A stretch of 64,000 nucleotides of DNA from Triticum aestivum (GCF_018294505.1 NC_057809.1:414074104-414138103); one strand, 5' to 3'; shown: positions 11,241 to 22,090, counted from the stretch's first letter. Numbers and translations are program-made. Notes: generated by a model from the sequence alone, not told the origin.

Positions 11241-14200
11241 TTGCTAGTCTAGCTCCTGACAAGCCGAGTTGTCCTGTTGTAGGGTAGTTCAGACCCTCTT
11301 GATGGTGTCCGTGGGCTCGGCAGCCAAATTAAGGTTCTACTTGAGAAGGCCGCTCTGTACTTCTGCTGCTAAGGCAGCTGTGTGTTCTTCTGTATGGAGG
11401 GAGTGTTCCGTATTTCCATTCACTGTTATGACGCCATGTGGACCGGGCATCTTGAGCTTGAGATAAGCATAGTGTGGCACTGCGTTGAATGGGGTGAATG
11501 CGGTCCGTCCGAGCAGTGCGTGATAGCCGCTGCAAAAGGGGACTATGTCAAAGATTAACTCCTCGCTTCGGAAATTGTCCGGAGATCCGAAGACAACCTC
11601 GAGCGTGAATGAGCCCGTACAGTGGGCCTCTACACCTGGTATGACTCCTTTGAAGGTAATCTTTGTGGGTTTGATCCATCATGGATGAATGCCCATTTGC
11701 GCACAGTATCCTGATAGAGCAAGTTGAGGCTGCTGCCACCGTCCATCAGGACTCGCGTCAGGTGGAACCCATAAATTATTGGGTCCAAGACCAGTGCGGC
11801 TGAACTGCCATGACGGATACTGGTCGGATGATCTCGGCGATCAAAAGTGATCGGGCATGAGGACCATGGATTAAATTTTGGGGCGACTGGCTCTATCACG
11901 TAGACGTCCCTGAGCGCATGCTTGCGCTCCCTCTTGGGGATGTGGGTAGCATATATCATGTTTACCGTTTTGACCTGAGGAGGGAACTTCTTCTGTCCCC
12001 CTGTGTTCGGCGGCCGTGGCTCCTCGTCATCGTCTTCGCTTTGTGATCCCTTATCCTTGTTTTTGGCATTTAACTTGCCGGTCTGTTTAAAAACCCAACA
12101 ATCTCTATTGGTATGATTGGGTGGTTTGTCTGGGGTGCCATGAATATGGCGCGAACAATTGAGTATGCGGTCCAGGCTAGATGGGCTCGAATTGTTCTTT
12201 TTGAACGACTTCTTCCGCTGACCAGGCTTAGAGCCACTAAATCCGGTATTGACCGCCGTATCCTCGGTGTTGTCATTGTTATTTCGACGTTTGTACCTAT
12301 TGCATCGAGACTTGTCGTTGCTATTTTTAGCTTGATGGGTACTAGCGGCACTTGCATTGTTTTTGCTACGGGCCAGCCAACTATCCTCGCCCGTGCAAAA
12401 GCGGGTCATGAGTGTCGTGAGGGCCACCATGGACTTTGGCTTCCCTTGGCCGAGGTGGCGGGCGAGCCATTCGTCGCGGATGCTGTGTTTAAAGGCTGCT
12501 AGGGCTTCGGCATCCGGATAGTCGACTATATGGTTCTTTTTAGTTAGGAACCTGGTGCGGAATTTCCTAGCGGACTCTCCGAGCTGTTGAACTATATGGC
12601 TTAAGTCATCGGCGTCCGGAGGTCGAACGTATGTACCTTGGAAGTTATCAAGGAAGGCTTCTTCCAAGTCCTCCCAGCTATCAATGAAGTTTCCGGGCAG
12701 GCTGTTCAACCAGTGATGTGCTGGTCCTTTGAGTTTCATGGGGAGGTATTTAATGGCATGAAGGTCATCGCCGTGGGCCATATGAATGTGGAGGATGAAG
12801 TCTTCGATCCATACCGCAGGGTCTGTGGTGCCATCATATGATTCTATATTCCTGGGTATAAACCCCTTTGGGAATTCATGTTCCATGACTACGTCGGTGA
12901 AGCAATTAGGGTTTGCGGCGCCTCTATATCGGGCCATATCGCGACATAGCTCTAATGGGGTCCGTCTGCGGCTTTCAGCCGCTCATGACTAGGTTTGTCT
13001 CGTCCGAACAGATGGCCGTCGTCACGTGTCGGGGCACTTCCTAATGATCCATAGATCGATCTGGTATGTCCTGCTTTATTGTTCAGGTCATGTTGAAGGT
13101 CATATGTATGACTGTGAGCTGATTTACCTCTGCCTCTGTGATGAGGCGGGGCGGGCTGGTGTTCGGCTTGAGTTGCCGCTTTGTCCCGGCCACGTGGTGG
13201 TCGGTCAGCCGCATTGCGCGATGGTGGTATGTGTTCCGGCGCCTCGTCATCGAATTGAGGTAGTAATTTGTGCTTCGGGTAGCTTTTGGCCGGGCGCTTG
13301 AGGTCGTATTCTTCGGCTGCTAAGACATCAGTCCATTTATCGTTGAGCAGATCTTGGTCAGCTTGAAGCTACTGCTGCTGCTGCTTCTTTTTCAGGCTCC
13401 TTGTAGTGGCTATTAGCTGGCGCTTCAAGCGCTCCTGCTCAAGAGGTTCCTCAGGCACGATGAAATCCTTGGTGCCGAGGCTCGCCTCATCCTTGGAGAG
13501 CAGAAGATAATTATTGTCCTCCGAGTCCTCCTGCGTGGCCTGTTTACCATGGCTAACCTGCCCATCTTCCCGTTCATCCTGTTCGGTAGCTGCGTCAACA
13601 GGGTCTTCGTTGTCTTCGGCACCTTCCGGGGTGTTATCTTCTCCTGTGCCGGTGTTGCTATCTTTACTGCGGCGGGACTTAGAGCGGTGCCGCTGACGCC
13701 GGCATTTCGATTGTATCTCAGGAGGTTTATCCTCAACTGGATCTTCTTTGTCATCGCCATTGTTCCCCTTTGGTGCATCCACCATGTATACATCGTACGA
13801 GGAAGTGGCCGTCCAGCATCCGGTGAACGGTGGGTCCTGGGCCTCTTCTTCTCCGGCATTGTCGTCCATACTATCGATGTCGTCGGAGCCGTAATCGAGC
13901 ATGTCAGTTAAGTCTTCGGCAGTGGCTATGAAGTGGGTGGCGGGTGGGGAGCGAAATTCCCTGTCATCAGCTTCTAGTTCAAATCGGATATAGTTCGGCT
14001 GTGAATCCCCCGCTAAGGATAGATTTTTTAATGAGTTTAGCACGTCGCCCAAAGGCGAGTGCTGGAAGATGTCTACGGCGCTGAATTCGAAGATCGATAA
14101 ACAATCAAGTTCGGCGTCCGCGGACTCACACGGTTCGGAATTTATTGCCGGAGATGAGTCCGGAGTTCCGGTGACACAGATATCGTGTGAGGTTGAGTCC

Positions 14201-14592
14201 ATGTGCGGCTACAACACCGAGGAGTCTGTGGCTTCCATGGTGAGGTTGAGCCTCCGGTCCTTGGATGGCGTAGTATGCTCCGGATCTAAGGCCGGAGCGG
14301 TTACAGGAGCTATCTCCTGGATGCGGTCCGATGACAGATTTAGGTCATGTCCATCGGGGTGACCAGGAGTGGTTGCCGCGGTCTCGAATCCGGCAAAGAT
14401 CAAGTCTCCACGGATGTCCGCAACGTAGTTCAATCTCCCAAATCTGACCTAGTGGCCAGGGGCGTAGCTATCGATCTGCTCCAGATGGCCAAGCGAGTTG
14501 GCCCGCAGTGCGAAGCCACCGAACACGAAGATCTGTCCAGGGAGGAAGGTCTTGCCTTGGACAGCATCGTTGTTGGCGATTGAAGGGTCCAT
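11241..14592 (-). pseudogene. gag and start of protease of the Gypsy element, broken by stops and frameshifts
   Basis: Reading leftward, an ATG at 14592-14590 opens a frame that continues through two in-frame stops (near 14453-14451 and at 14211-14209) into a 277-codon stretch ending at 13369. After further frame breaks comes a 435-codon frame at 12937-11630. That part holds the retrotransposon gag core (YDGTTDPAVWIEDFILHIH, LKGPAHHWLNSLP, FLDNFQGTYVRPPDADDLSH). Near its end is VLMDGGSSLNLLY, the aspartic-protease active-site region with DGGSS in place of the usual D-S/T-G. A frameshift near 11740 moves the rest of protease to another frame, traceable to about 11240, where it stops. The product would form the virus-like particle; in this copy it cannot. 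Confidence 0.85.
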
Positions 14593-14639
14593 CAAACCTT
14601 TTGGGGATGGCACAGTGGAACTCTCAATGAAAGCACCAA

Positions 14640-15118
14640 TGTCGGTGTCAAAACCGGCGGATCTCGGGTAGGGGGTCCCGAATTGTACGTCTAAGGTCGA
14701 TGGTAACAGGAGACAGGGGACATGATGTTTACCCAGGTTCGGGCTCTCTCTATGGAGGTAATACCCTACGTCCTGCTTGATTGATCTTGATGAATGTGAG
14801 TATTACAAGAGTTGATCTACCACGAGATCGTAATCACTATACGCTAAAGGTCTAGTCTGGCTATGATTATGAGGATTCGGCCTATCTACGGACCTAGCCA
14901 TGCGGTTTATATACACATGGGAGGGGTCTAGGGTTACACAAGGTCGGTTACAAAGAAAGGAATCTTCATAGTTGGTTTCCAAGCTTGCCTTCCATGCCAA
15001 GGAGAGTCCTATCCGGACACGGGTGGAGTCTTCGTTCTTTGTATCCTTACGGCCCATCAGTCCGTCCCGTATCTAATAGATCAGACACCCGAGGACCCCT
15101 TAGTCCAGGACTCCCTCA
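14640..15118 (-). repeat. Gypsy 5' LTR (right copy)
   Basis: 479 bp, with a TATA-like TATATAAACC on the minus strand at about 14905-14914. Immediately inside (14620-14639) the minus strand reads TTGGTGCTTTCATTGAGAG, the position of the tRNA primer-binding site. I did not identify the tRNA with certainty. Confidence 0.9.
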
Positions 15119-15253
15119 CTTAGGGTTTTCCCCTTTTATCTACTCTACTATGATCTGCGTAGGTGCTTTCTATCGTACTAGCATTACTCCACCCTTCAAG
15201 CTAAACAACACAACACTCAAAATTCCAAAGCTTAGTTGTTCAAATATGATTGT

Positions 15254-17019
15254 GATATTGAAAGTGCAACTATCCCTAGGTGGTTTTGGTAATTCATAAC
15301 AACATATAGCTCATTGAGCTAATGCTATTCCAAGATAATTATTTCCGGAAAGCTCAATGATTGGCATGGCATGGATATGAAAGTGGAACCCTCAAAATGC
15401 TAAGGACAATGGATTGGCTCAAGCTCAAAATCTCAAGACTCTTCTTTTCATATTTTAGTGATCCAAGATCACATTGAGTCCATAGGAAAAGCCAATACTA
15501 TCAAGGAGGGATGAGGTGTTGCTCAATGAGCCTCTTGCTTCATGTGCTTAATGATATGCTCCAAAACCCTCAACTACTTTCCCATATCCACATATGACCT
15601 AAACTCTAAGCCAAACTCGGTCCTACCGATTTTTCCTATCCGGCGCCACCGAGTTTCAAATGTCATTAGCCACTGCCAAACCCTAGCAATTCGGTCCTAC
15701 CGATAAGGATCTCGGTCCCACCGAGGTGGGGTTGCAAACTCTCTGTTTCCCTTTCGTAACTTTTCGGTCCCACCGAAAGAGCGACCACCGAGATTGCAAT
15801 GTAAACTCAGTGTTTCCCCTTTGTAACTTTTCGGTCTCACCGAGTTCCACTCGGTCCCACCGAAAGAGCAAATCGGTCCCACCGAGTTTGCCTGACCAAC
15901 TCTCTGGTTAGCTAATTACCAATCTCGGTCCCACCGAGTTTGTGTAATCGGTCTCACCGAGATTACGTTATGCCCAAACCCTAACCATATCGGTCCCACC
16001 GAGTTGCTTGTCAGTCCCACCGAAATTCCTAACGGCCACTAGGTTTACTACTTCGGTCAGACCGAGATTATTCATTCGGTCCCACTGAGATTGGAAATCT
16101 ATGTAACGGTTGGATTTTGTGTGGAGGCTATATATACCCCTCCACCTCCTTCTCATTCGAGGAGAGAGCCACCAGAACACACACATCATTCCTACTCATA
16201 TGTTCTGAGAGAAAACCACCTACTCATGTGTTGAGATCAAGACATTCCATTCCTACCATATGAATCTTCTAGCCTTCCCAAGTTGCTTTCCACTCAAATC
16301 TTCTTTCCACCAAATCCAAATCCTATGAGAGGGAGTTGAGTGTTGGGGAGACTATCATTTGAAGCACAAGAGCAAGGAGTTCATTACCTACACACCATTT
16401 GTTACTTCTTGGAGAGTGGTGTCTCCTAGATTGGCTAGGTGTCACTTGGGAGCCTCCGGCAAGATTGTGGAGTTGAACCAAGGAGTTTGTAAGGGCAAGG
16501 AGATCGCCTACTTCGTGAAGATCTACCGCTAGTGAGGCAAGTCCTTCGTGGGCGTTGGCCATGGTGGGATAGACAAGGTTGCTTCTTCGTGGACCCTTTG
16601 TGGGTGGTTGCTTCTTCGTGGACCCTTCGTGGGTGGAGCCCTCCGTGGACTCGCGCAACCGTTGCCCTTGGGTGGAGCCCTGTGTGGACTCGCGCAACCA
16701 TTACCCTTCGTGGGTTGAAGTCTCCATCAACGTGGATGTAGGATAGCACCACCTATCCGAACCACGGGAAAAACATCCATGTCTCCAATAGCGTTTGAAT
16801 TCTCCAAACCCTTCCCTTTATATTCTTGCAAGTTGCATGCTTTATTTTCCGCTGCCAATATACTCTTTGCATGCTTGCTTGAATTATGTGATGATTGCTT
16901 GACTTGTCCTAAAATAGCTAAAATCTGCCAAGAACTAAAATTGGGAAAAGGTTAAGTTTTTATTTGGTCAAGTAGTCTAATCACCCCCCCTCTAGACATA
17001 CTTTCGATCCTACAGATAT
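15254..17019 (+). mobile_element. Solo LTR (1756 bp) with TSDs GATAT
   Basis: The LTR runs 15259-17014, starting TGAAAGTGCAACTATCC and ending TTTCGATCCTACA, with identical 5-bp TSDs GATAT at 15254-15258 and 17015-17019. No internal region or second LTR is present, so it is a solo LTR produced by LTR-LTR recombination. A TATA box (GGCTATATATACCCC) lies near 16125-16139. The TG...CA ends and length fit long-LTR Copia families of Triticeae; orientation is assigned from the TATA box. It contains an array of TCGGTCCCACCGA palindromes at 15610-16090. Confidence 0.9.
15610..16090. repeat. Dispersed array of the hyphenated palindrome TCGGT-CCC-ACCGA inside the solo LTR
   Basis: About 13 copies, exact or with one or two changes, occur at irregular spacing (for example near 15619, 15692, 15711, 15764, 15832, 15850, 15872, 15926, 15948, 15990, 16053 and 16075). 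Each has TCGGT and ACCGA arms that are reverse complements around a 3-base centre. The array lies upstream of the LTR TATA box. Confidence 0.85.
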
Positions 17020-17130
17020 GATACTGATATTAGTTAACACACACATTTAATTGGTTAGCTAAAGGTCCCACTTGAGTTTCCAAATGCATGTCGCGACATA
17101 TAGAGAGACAACATAATTGCATTTCTTTGT

Positions 17131-17470
17131 CACTTGTTGACTGTACTTTCTTGTCCATACCAAATTTTAGTTGTTATTTCAAAGCAAACATCGGTTGCTA
17201 ACTACCCTTTGCGCGGTTTGCAGCTTCAGATCTGCCATCCCACTGCCACAGTCAACACTATAGTCATCATTCTTATAGTTTTCCCATTTTATGATGACCA
17301 TGATCAGCCTACGTGGTTCGTGTCGTAATAGCACTTCTCCACCCATCAAGCTAAACAAGCTTAGTAGTACAAGTTCAAATATGATATTATGCTGATATTA
17401 GTAAAACTGATAGATGTTTAATTGGTCATCTAAATGTTGCTACTTTAGTTTGGAAATGCATGCGAGGCAC
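17131..17470 (+). repeat. Unit 3 of the roughly 345-bp tandem repeat
   Basis: It opens TTGTTGACTGTACTTTCTTG and aligns with unit 1 at 5529-5880, including the AGCAAACAT-GGTTGC and TTTAATTGGTCA blocks. The preceding bases 17015-17130 are the end of the interrupted unit 2. Confidence 0.65.
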
Positions 17471-17965
17471 ATATGGAGAGACCGGAAGGAATAGTATTTC
17501 TCTATGCGCTCTGGTTCATCATGGGTGGGCAACCGACATTGTATAGAAAGACTTGTAATATCTTCAATCTGCTTGCTCTTCTGCTCTTCTTTAAGATGAT
17601 CCTCTTCTCTTGTTTAATAAGTATGTTCCTTGTTGGGAAGAGTAGCAGAGACATTTGCGGTCGACTGGTCAGGTCGAGTTGTTCTCCCTTTGTATATTTT
17701 GAATCTGTCAGGTCAGGTTGACTTGTTCTTCTTTACTATATGTTGAAGCTGTCATCTGCGAAGTATCATCACTTCTGGAGCTCTCATATTTTGAGTAGTA
17801 AGCCACATTATATTAATGCACACACCAAATTACAGCATGCATGCCATCTCTCGGAAGAATTGCAGAGATAGCACAAAGGGGTTTACAGGGAGGCAGTATT
17901 GGATTAGAATCATTTCTGCATTACAAAGATAATCTCACTTGTTTTTATGTTTTCATGCATGTCAG
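17471..17965. other. Intron-like DNA of the CACTA gene; no gene seen
   Basis: This is AT-rich sequence without a sustained frame. It contains a repeated phrase (GGTCAGGTCGAGTTGTTCT near 17668 and GTCAGGTTGACTTGTTCTTC near 17711). It ends at a polypyrimidine/AG acceptor before 17966. Confidence 0.35.
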
Positions 17966-18084
17966 GTATTGAACATTCTCAAAATGAATATGACAATGGG
18001 TGCATGAGAGGAATATTGCGGAACAATCCACAGGCTAACAAACTTGGCATGGTGGAGGATGGCCTATCTTATTCACCCATCAAG
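17966..18084 (+). pseudogene. Internal exon of the second CACTA gene copy
   Basis: An acceptor (CATGTCAG) precedes 17966 and a donor (CAAG|GTGCTT) follows 18084; the 119-bp exon is open and encodes about 40 residues. No known motif is visible. It lies in line with the exons at 18284 and 19542 on the same strand. Confidence 0.4.
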
Positions 18085-18283
18085 GTGCTTGCTCTAACTT
18101 GGCAAGGTTGTATTGGTCGCACATATTTTGCATCTGACATCTTGCATTACTTCTACTTTGTTACACCATCTGCTTAGTTTAAGCATCATATATGAGTATA
18201 TGCCATACCTATCCATTTTCTATACCTATTCCATGTGTCGTCATACTATGTTTTTCTAGTCAAATGTTGTTCTTTCGTAATAG

Positions 18284-18469
18284 ATGTCCAAAAGGAAGAG
18301 GGTGAGTGCAGATCCTCAAGGAGTACAAACTAGGTATTTGGAAAAGGCAGTGATACATGATAAATCAGATAGATCAGCAGCCACAGGAAACACAGGCCCA
18401 ACTGTACCACACTTTACCCCTACTCCGCTGGCCAAACCCCTATTAGAACTGCTGAGAGCCCAGCATCAG
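18284..18469 (+). pseudogene. Internal exon of the second CACTA gene copy with a basic N-terminal patch
   Basis: The block is bounded by TAATAG before 18284 and the donor CATCAG|GTACTT after 18469. It encodes about 62 residues that begin with a Lys/Arg-rich patch (SKRKRV, a possible nuclear localisation signal), followed by a Thr/Pro-rich stretch and a Leu-rich end. The exon at about 34555-34925 (minus) of the 32080 element shares the Thr/Pro-rich character. Confidence 0.4.
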
Positions 18470-18556
18470 GTACTTTCTATGATATCAATTCAAAATTTGA
18501 ACTCCTAAATTTCTGCATGTGCCTTACCTTCTCTCTTGTATGAAAACTAATTTCAG

Positions 18557-19215
18557 ATGAATCTCCTTGCTCAAAGGAGCATAGGATCTCACAACAATAC
18601 TGGGCTCTGCATTGCTCTTGTCAGTACCTCTTGCCCTTTGTCAGCATACTTACACTCATTGTTGTTTGATTATGTAGTATCACTGTAAATGTTCACTTCT
18701 TTATCCTCCCTTTGCTTGAAATTATAAGATCTATATTTACTCTTAGATAAATGTAGAATTAACACAATGGTTATGAAGTATTGTATTGCTCATGTAAGTA
18801 CTTGTTGTCATGTACTCCCTTTGTATCGAATTAATTGTTGATCAATTGGTTGTATTTAGAACTTAATAGTGCTAGATACGTCCATTTGAGCGACAAGTAA
18901 TAACAGACGGTGGTGGTATTACTATACTTGCATCGCGAGATAGTTGATTGTCTAGCATTACTCTGCATCTTATCTGCCCTGCCCTCCACTTTCTCCAAAT
19001 TATCATATCTACATTTACTCTTACCAAAATGTTGAATAAAGCCAATGCTGCTGCACACGTTGATGTCTGCATTCCTCTTGTCAGTACCTTTTGCCTTGTA
19101 ACCCTGTACTTAATTAATTGTTATTTGATTATGTATCATCAGTCTGCACCTGAGCTTCATTTCTGTTTCTTCCAATATTATTTGATCTATATTTACTCTT
19201 TGCAAAATGTAGAAT
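18557..19215 (+). repeat. Tandemly duplicated exon/intron block of the CACTA gene
   Basis: A short exon (18557-18623) ending GCTCTTGTCA|GTACCT recurs in altered form near 18755-18794 and at about 19025-19083 (CCTCTTGTCA|GTACCTT). Each is followed by similar intron sequence (ATTGTT-TTTGATTATGTA and TCTATATTTACTCTT). This is a local tandem duplication, later hit by a Stowaway MITE at 18815. Confidence 0.5.
18813..18918. mobile_element. Stowaway MITE (102 bp), degenerate
   Basis: Left terminus CTCCCTTTGTATCGAATTA at 18815 and right terminus ending ACGGTGGTGG at 18916 are diverged forms of the CTCCCTCCGT... Stowaway inverted repeat. TA dinucleotides flank both sides (18813-18814, 18917-18918). 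The core GATACGTCCATTTGAGCGAC is typical of Triticeae Stowaways. Confidence 0.7.
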
Positions 19216-19541
19216 AATGGCAACACTTATAAAGAATTTTCTTTGGGGAATTTATTGAATTATCCTTCCATCAACATGGAGAAGGGCTTTGTCCATCCCG
19301 TGTTAACATGTAATGTAAGTTCATCCTTCTCAAGACTTCAAACTTTGTTCTAGTATAGAGTTGGATAGGCATCATTTCCTCCACTACTGTTTACTTTGCT
19401 TTTTTACATCTGATTGGATGTTTGCAATAACTACCAGTTTTAAATTGTAGTTGTAAAAACATGTTCCTTATGCAGAACATATCCATTTATTTTCTTATAT
19501 AATTGTGAAACCTGTTACGTGTCTCCTTGTTTCTCTTTCAG

Positions 19542-19919
19542 AGTCGTATCTCTTATGCCAGGCAAAACTTTAGGGAAGATAGTGAGCCAAATCATATTGA
19601 GGACAGCGAGATGACGCCAAGGTCCTGTCTTGATGAAGATAGTGAGCCGAAGCTACTCGCTAGTAGGTGTGAGACAACCTCTATGAAGTCGATGCCTCAA
19701 TTAGTTCAACTTCTTCAGTCTCAACTTAAATCGGAGAGGCTTGCTTCGGCTCAGCTCTGACTTCAAGTCAAAGATGCACAGAAGATGTTAGAGGATTGCC
19801 TTGCGCACTATGGTGCCATATAGCTAGGGATGGAGCATCTATCGTTGACACAACTGAGGTCTCATCAGCTTGTTCGGCTGCTTGTGGAGCCCGTCCTAGC
19901 TAGGCCTAGTGCCTTCTAA
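19542..19919 (+). pseudogene. Terminal exon of the second CACTA gene copy, with in-frame stops
   Basis: After the acceptor TTTCAG the frame encodes EDSEMTPRSCLDED, then a Leu/Gln-rich stretch (QLLQSQLKSER), then meets a TGA at 19758-19760. The same frame stays coding-like beyond the stop, meets a TAG near 19828-19830 and ends with TAA at 19917-19919. The minus-strand exon starting near 34078 encodes IEDTETTPKSCLD and RLLESQLQVER with the same spacing, so both derive from one ancestral exon. The two stops mark this copy as decayed. Role unknown; a coiled-coil dimerisation segment is likely. Confidence 0.6.
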
Positions 19920-20109
19920 AGTGCTCTCAGTTTTGTATATTCTTTTGACGGCATGTTTATATGCACTAGTGGCGACCTTTCATGCCCAGTGTATGTAATC
20001 CGCGGTCACGTTGCGCTTTATTATCACCGGTAGCGAACTTTGATTCCCAGTGGATGTAATATGTCGTAATTTCTTTATTGTATAGTCTAGGTTTATTATT
20101 TGGTTGGTA

Positions 20110-21060
20110 TGTTGTAATTTAGGCCGGAAGGTTCAGTGGATCTCAGTGTTGTCGGTTTTCAGGCCGGCCCGTTACTCATATGGGCCAAAACGTGGGCCTA
20201 TAATCATCTTGGGGCGTTAGCAGGTCTAAACCTATAGTAGTTTCCCGCCTTTAACAGGACGAGTAAAGTTCTAGCCAGCTGGGCCAGAGAATACCATGGG
20301 CTTTTAACATGCTAAGACCTAGATTGGGCCAGTGTTGGGCCGAAAGATTCACGGGCCAATAGAGGGTGAAACTTCCTAAGGCCCATGTTTGGCCCAAATA
20401 GGATGAGCAGTTAACAGGCAAAAATATATCTCGGGCCTGTTTGGCCCAATAAAATTATGGGCTTTAAGCAGGCTGGTATCCACGCAGGCCATAGGCCCAA
20501 AAGTGTCACGGGCCATTATCAAATGGGTTGTAAGCAGGCCGGATTCAATGCGATCTGTAATTAGGCCCAACTATTTCACGGGCCATTAACAGGCCGATAG
20601 GCCTATTGGGCTAAAATTTATCCACAAAGAATATGGGCCGTTAAGAGGCCTAAAGTTACATCGGACAAGAAATAGCCCAGTTTCTGCATGGGCCGTTAAA
20701 GGGCCTAAAGTTAAACCGGGCCAACAACGTCCCAGATGCACCATGAGCCGCTAACACGCCGGAACTATTACCGGGCCGAACTAGTTAACAGGCATTTAAC
20801 AGGCTGAAATACAAACATGTCTTAGAATGGGCCCAAAAGAATAGTGGCATGTTAGCGGGCCTGATTCGATATGGGTCATAATTTGGCCCAAAACACGGCA
20901 AGCTGTGAACGGGCCTGATCTACTATGGGCCTTAATTTGGCCCAAAACATGGCAGGATGTTAATGGGCCAGCCCAGTAGTGTCTGAAAATACATGGTGGG
21001 CCTTTAGCTGGGCCAGCCTTTTCACCAGAATGGGCCTCTGTTAGGTCATTCCACGTGTCG
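20110..21060. repeat. CACTA subterminal repeat array, TGGGCC/GGCCCG-type motifs
   Basis: Short motifs such as TGGGCC, GGCCCA, CGGGCC and GGGCCGTTAA occur about twice or more per 60 bases on both strands. Many are coupled to TTAA or GTTA. CACTA transposons characteristically carry many short subterminal repeats near each end that bind an accessory protein; this array fits that role and stops before the more conserved last 400 bp. Confidence 0.7.
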
Positions 21061-21239
21061 ACGTATCATAGGCGCCTCCTGTCCAATGAGTGGATGACAT
21101 CTGTCCCAACGGTGAGCAAACATGTGTTTCCTCCGGCCAATGAGAATTTTACACGTGGAAAATCCGAATTGGCCCGGGTTGTTAAAGCGTTATCGGATCC
21201 AAAAGCGGACCCGATAGCTTAACGGCGACCCATTACGGT

Positions 21240-21480
21240 CGATGCCATGTGTCGGTCACCCTTGAGGAAAGCACTTCTATGACACACAATTTATCGACAT
21301 GGAAGTGGACACTTCCGTGATGATAATTTTGGTAATGTCATGGAACACTTCTACGACAGCACAGGTATGACTATCTTGATTCTGTCATAAAATCGTCATG
21401 GATGTACATGCATGACAAAAAATGTGACCTACTGTGACAAACATGTATCATCACGGAAGTGTATTTTTTTTGTAGTGTTA
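21240..21480. repeat. CACTA right terminus with internal hairpin, and putative TSD TTA
   Basis: The last bases read TTTTTTTTGTAGTG, the inverse of CACTACAAAAAAAA. CACTTCCGTGATGATA near 21317 and its complement TATCATCACGGAAGTG near 21447 form a long-range inverted repeat. The segment matches 32080-32320 in reverse complement over most of its length. Confidence 0.8.
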
Positions 21481-21987
21481 GAAGCCATTGGAAGAGTGGA
21501 GAAAATGGTGAAGGAGGAGATGGGGGAGCGGCGGAGGGGTGCGATTCTTGCCTGCTATCTGTCTGGCCTTGTTTAAATAGTGGGCGGATGGTAGGAGCTT
21601 GGCCAGCGGCTGGCCTCGTTTAAACTAAGGGTGGACAGGAGGAGCTCAGCCGGCATTGCATTTAATTCTGGCCCGCTCATGAACGGATGTGTGGCCGGAG
21701 TAGGTTTCTCGGTTTGCATGCGGGTTAAATGGAGGCGTTTGATGGAGGCGACGTGGCGTGTTCAGCCAGGCATGCTGCGGGTGGCGCAGTACTATTCGAT
21801 TTGACAGTGGGCAGCGCAGTTCCCGATACGGCTTTAATGCACACGAGGGAGAGGGTAGTGGTTCCCAAAATGTTGAACGGCCAATGATGCATCCTCCTCC
21901 AATTAGCTTCGTGAATGCATGAGGGAAGTAATGGGAGGAGGAATGGGAAAAGAGGCAGCACAATGTGAATGCAACACAGTTTGCACT

Positions 21988-22002
21988 CATATAAAGGCGC
22001 CC
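21988..22002 (+). promoter_or_regulatory. TATA box of the unknown broken gene
   Basis: CATATAAAGGCGCCC lies about 100 bp upstream of the first ATG (22091). The spacing to a C/A-rich leader (TCTAGCACATCATATGCACC) fits a plant core promoter. Confidence 0.55.
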
Positions 22003-22090
22003 CTCCATTCCAATGCATCTAGCACATCATATGCACCTAAGCATTTGCCTAAGCACTTACACTAAGCGCAAAAGCTCTCACTCCATACCC

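Larger units (their letters stand above)
5932..15123 (-). mobile_element. Complete Gypsy LTR retrotransposon lacking most of pol, with TSDs
   Basis: Two 479-bp LTRs (5937-6415 and 14640-15118) start TGTCGGTGTCAAAACCGG and end CTCCCTCA on the plus strand. They are flanked by identical 5-bp TSDs CTTAG (5932-5936 and 15119-15123). Transcription polarity is minus: the TATA-like TATATAAACC lies on that strand in each LTR, and gag reads leftward from the right LTR. The internal region has gag plus the start of protease on the minus strand. Between the protease remnant (about 11240) and the left LTR there is no reverse transcriptase, RNase H or integrase; a plus-strand gene occupies 6842-9986. It resembles the Fatima-type Gypsy family as I remember it, not verified. 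Confidence 0.9.
2228..21477 (+). mobile_element. CACTA-type DNA transposon (non-transposase gene region plus right terminus), left end not found
   Basis: The right end at 21471-21477 is the reverse complement of CACTACA, preceded by an A/T run (CACTACAAAAAAAA inward), the hallmark of CACTA elements. The next three bases, TTA, may be the 3-bp TSD. The inner 1.5 kb is full of TGGGCC/GGCCCG motifs. Its last several hundred bases match, in reverse complement, the start of the element at 32080. Exons on the plus strand (2972-4116 and 5215-19919) share motifs with minus-strand exons of the 32080 element. No left CACTA terminus and no transposase (TPase) domain was seen, so this may be a partial or non-autonomous copy, and the material left of about 4500 could be a separate copy. 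A complete Gypsy element and a solo LTR are nested in it. Confidence 0.55.

Noticed and set aside
12113..12502. Plus-strand frames inside the gag region (also 13549-13911 and 14069-14362)
   Set aside because: They are shadows of the gag coding strand, which has clear domain motifs on the minus strand.
15600..16100. CRISPR-like array at the TCGGTCCCACCGA repeats
   Set aside because: Spacing is irregular, the repeats lie inside a eukaryotic LTR with TSDs, and no related genes are present.
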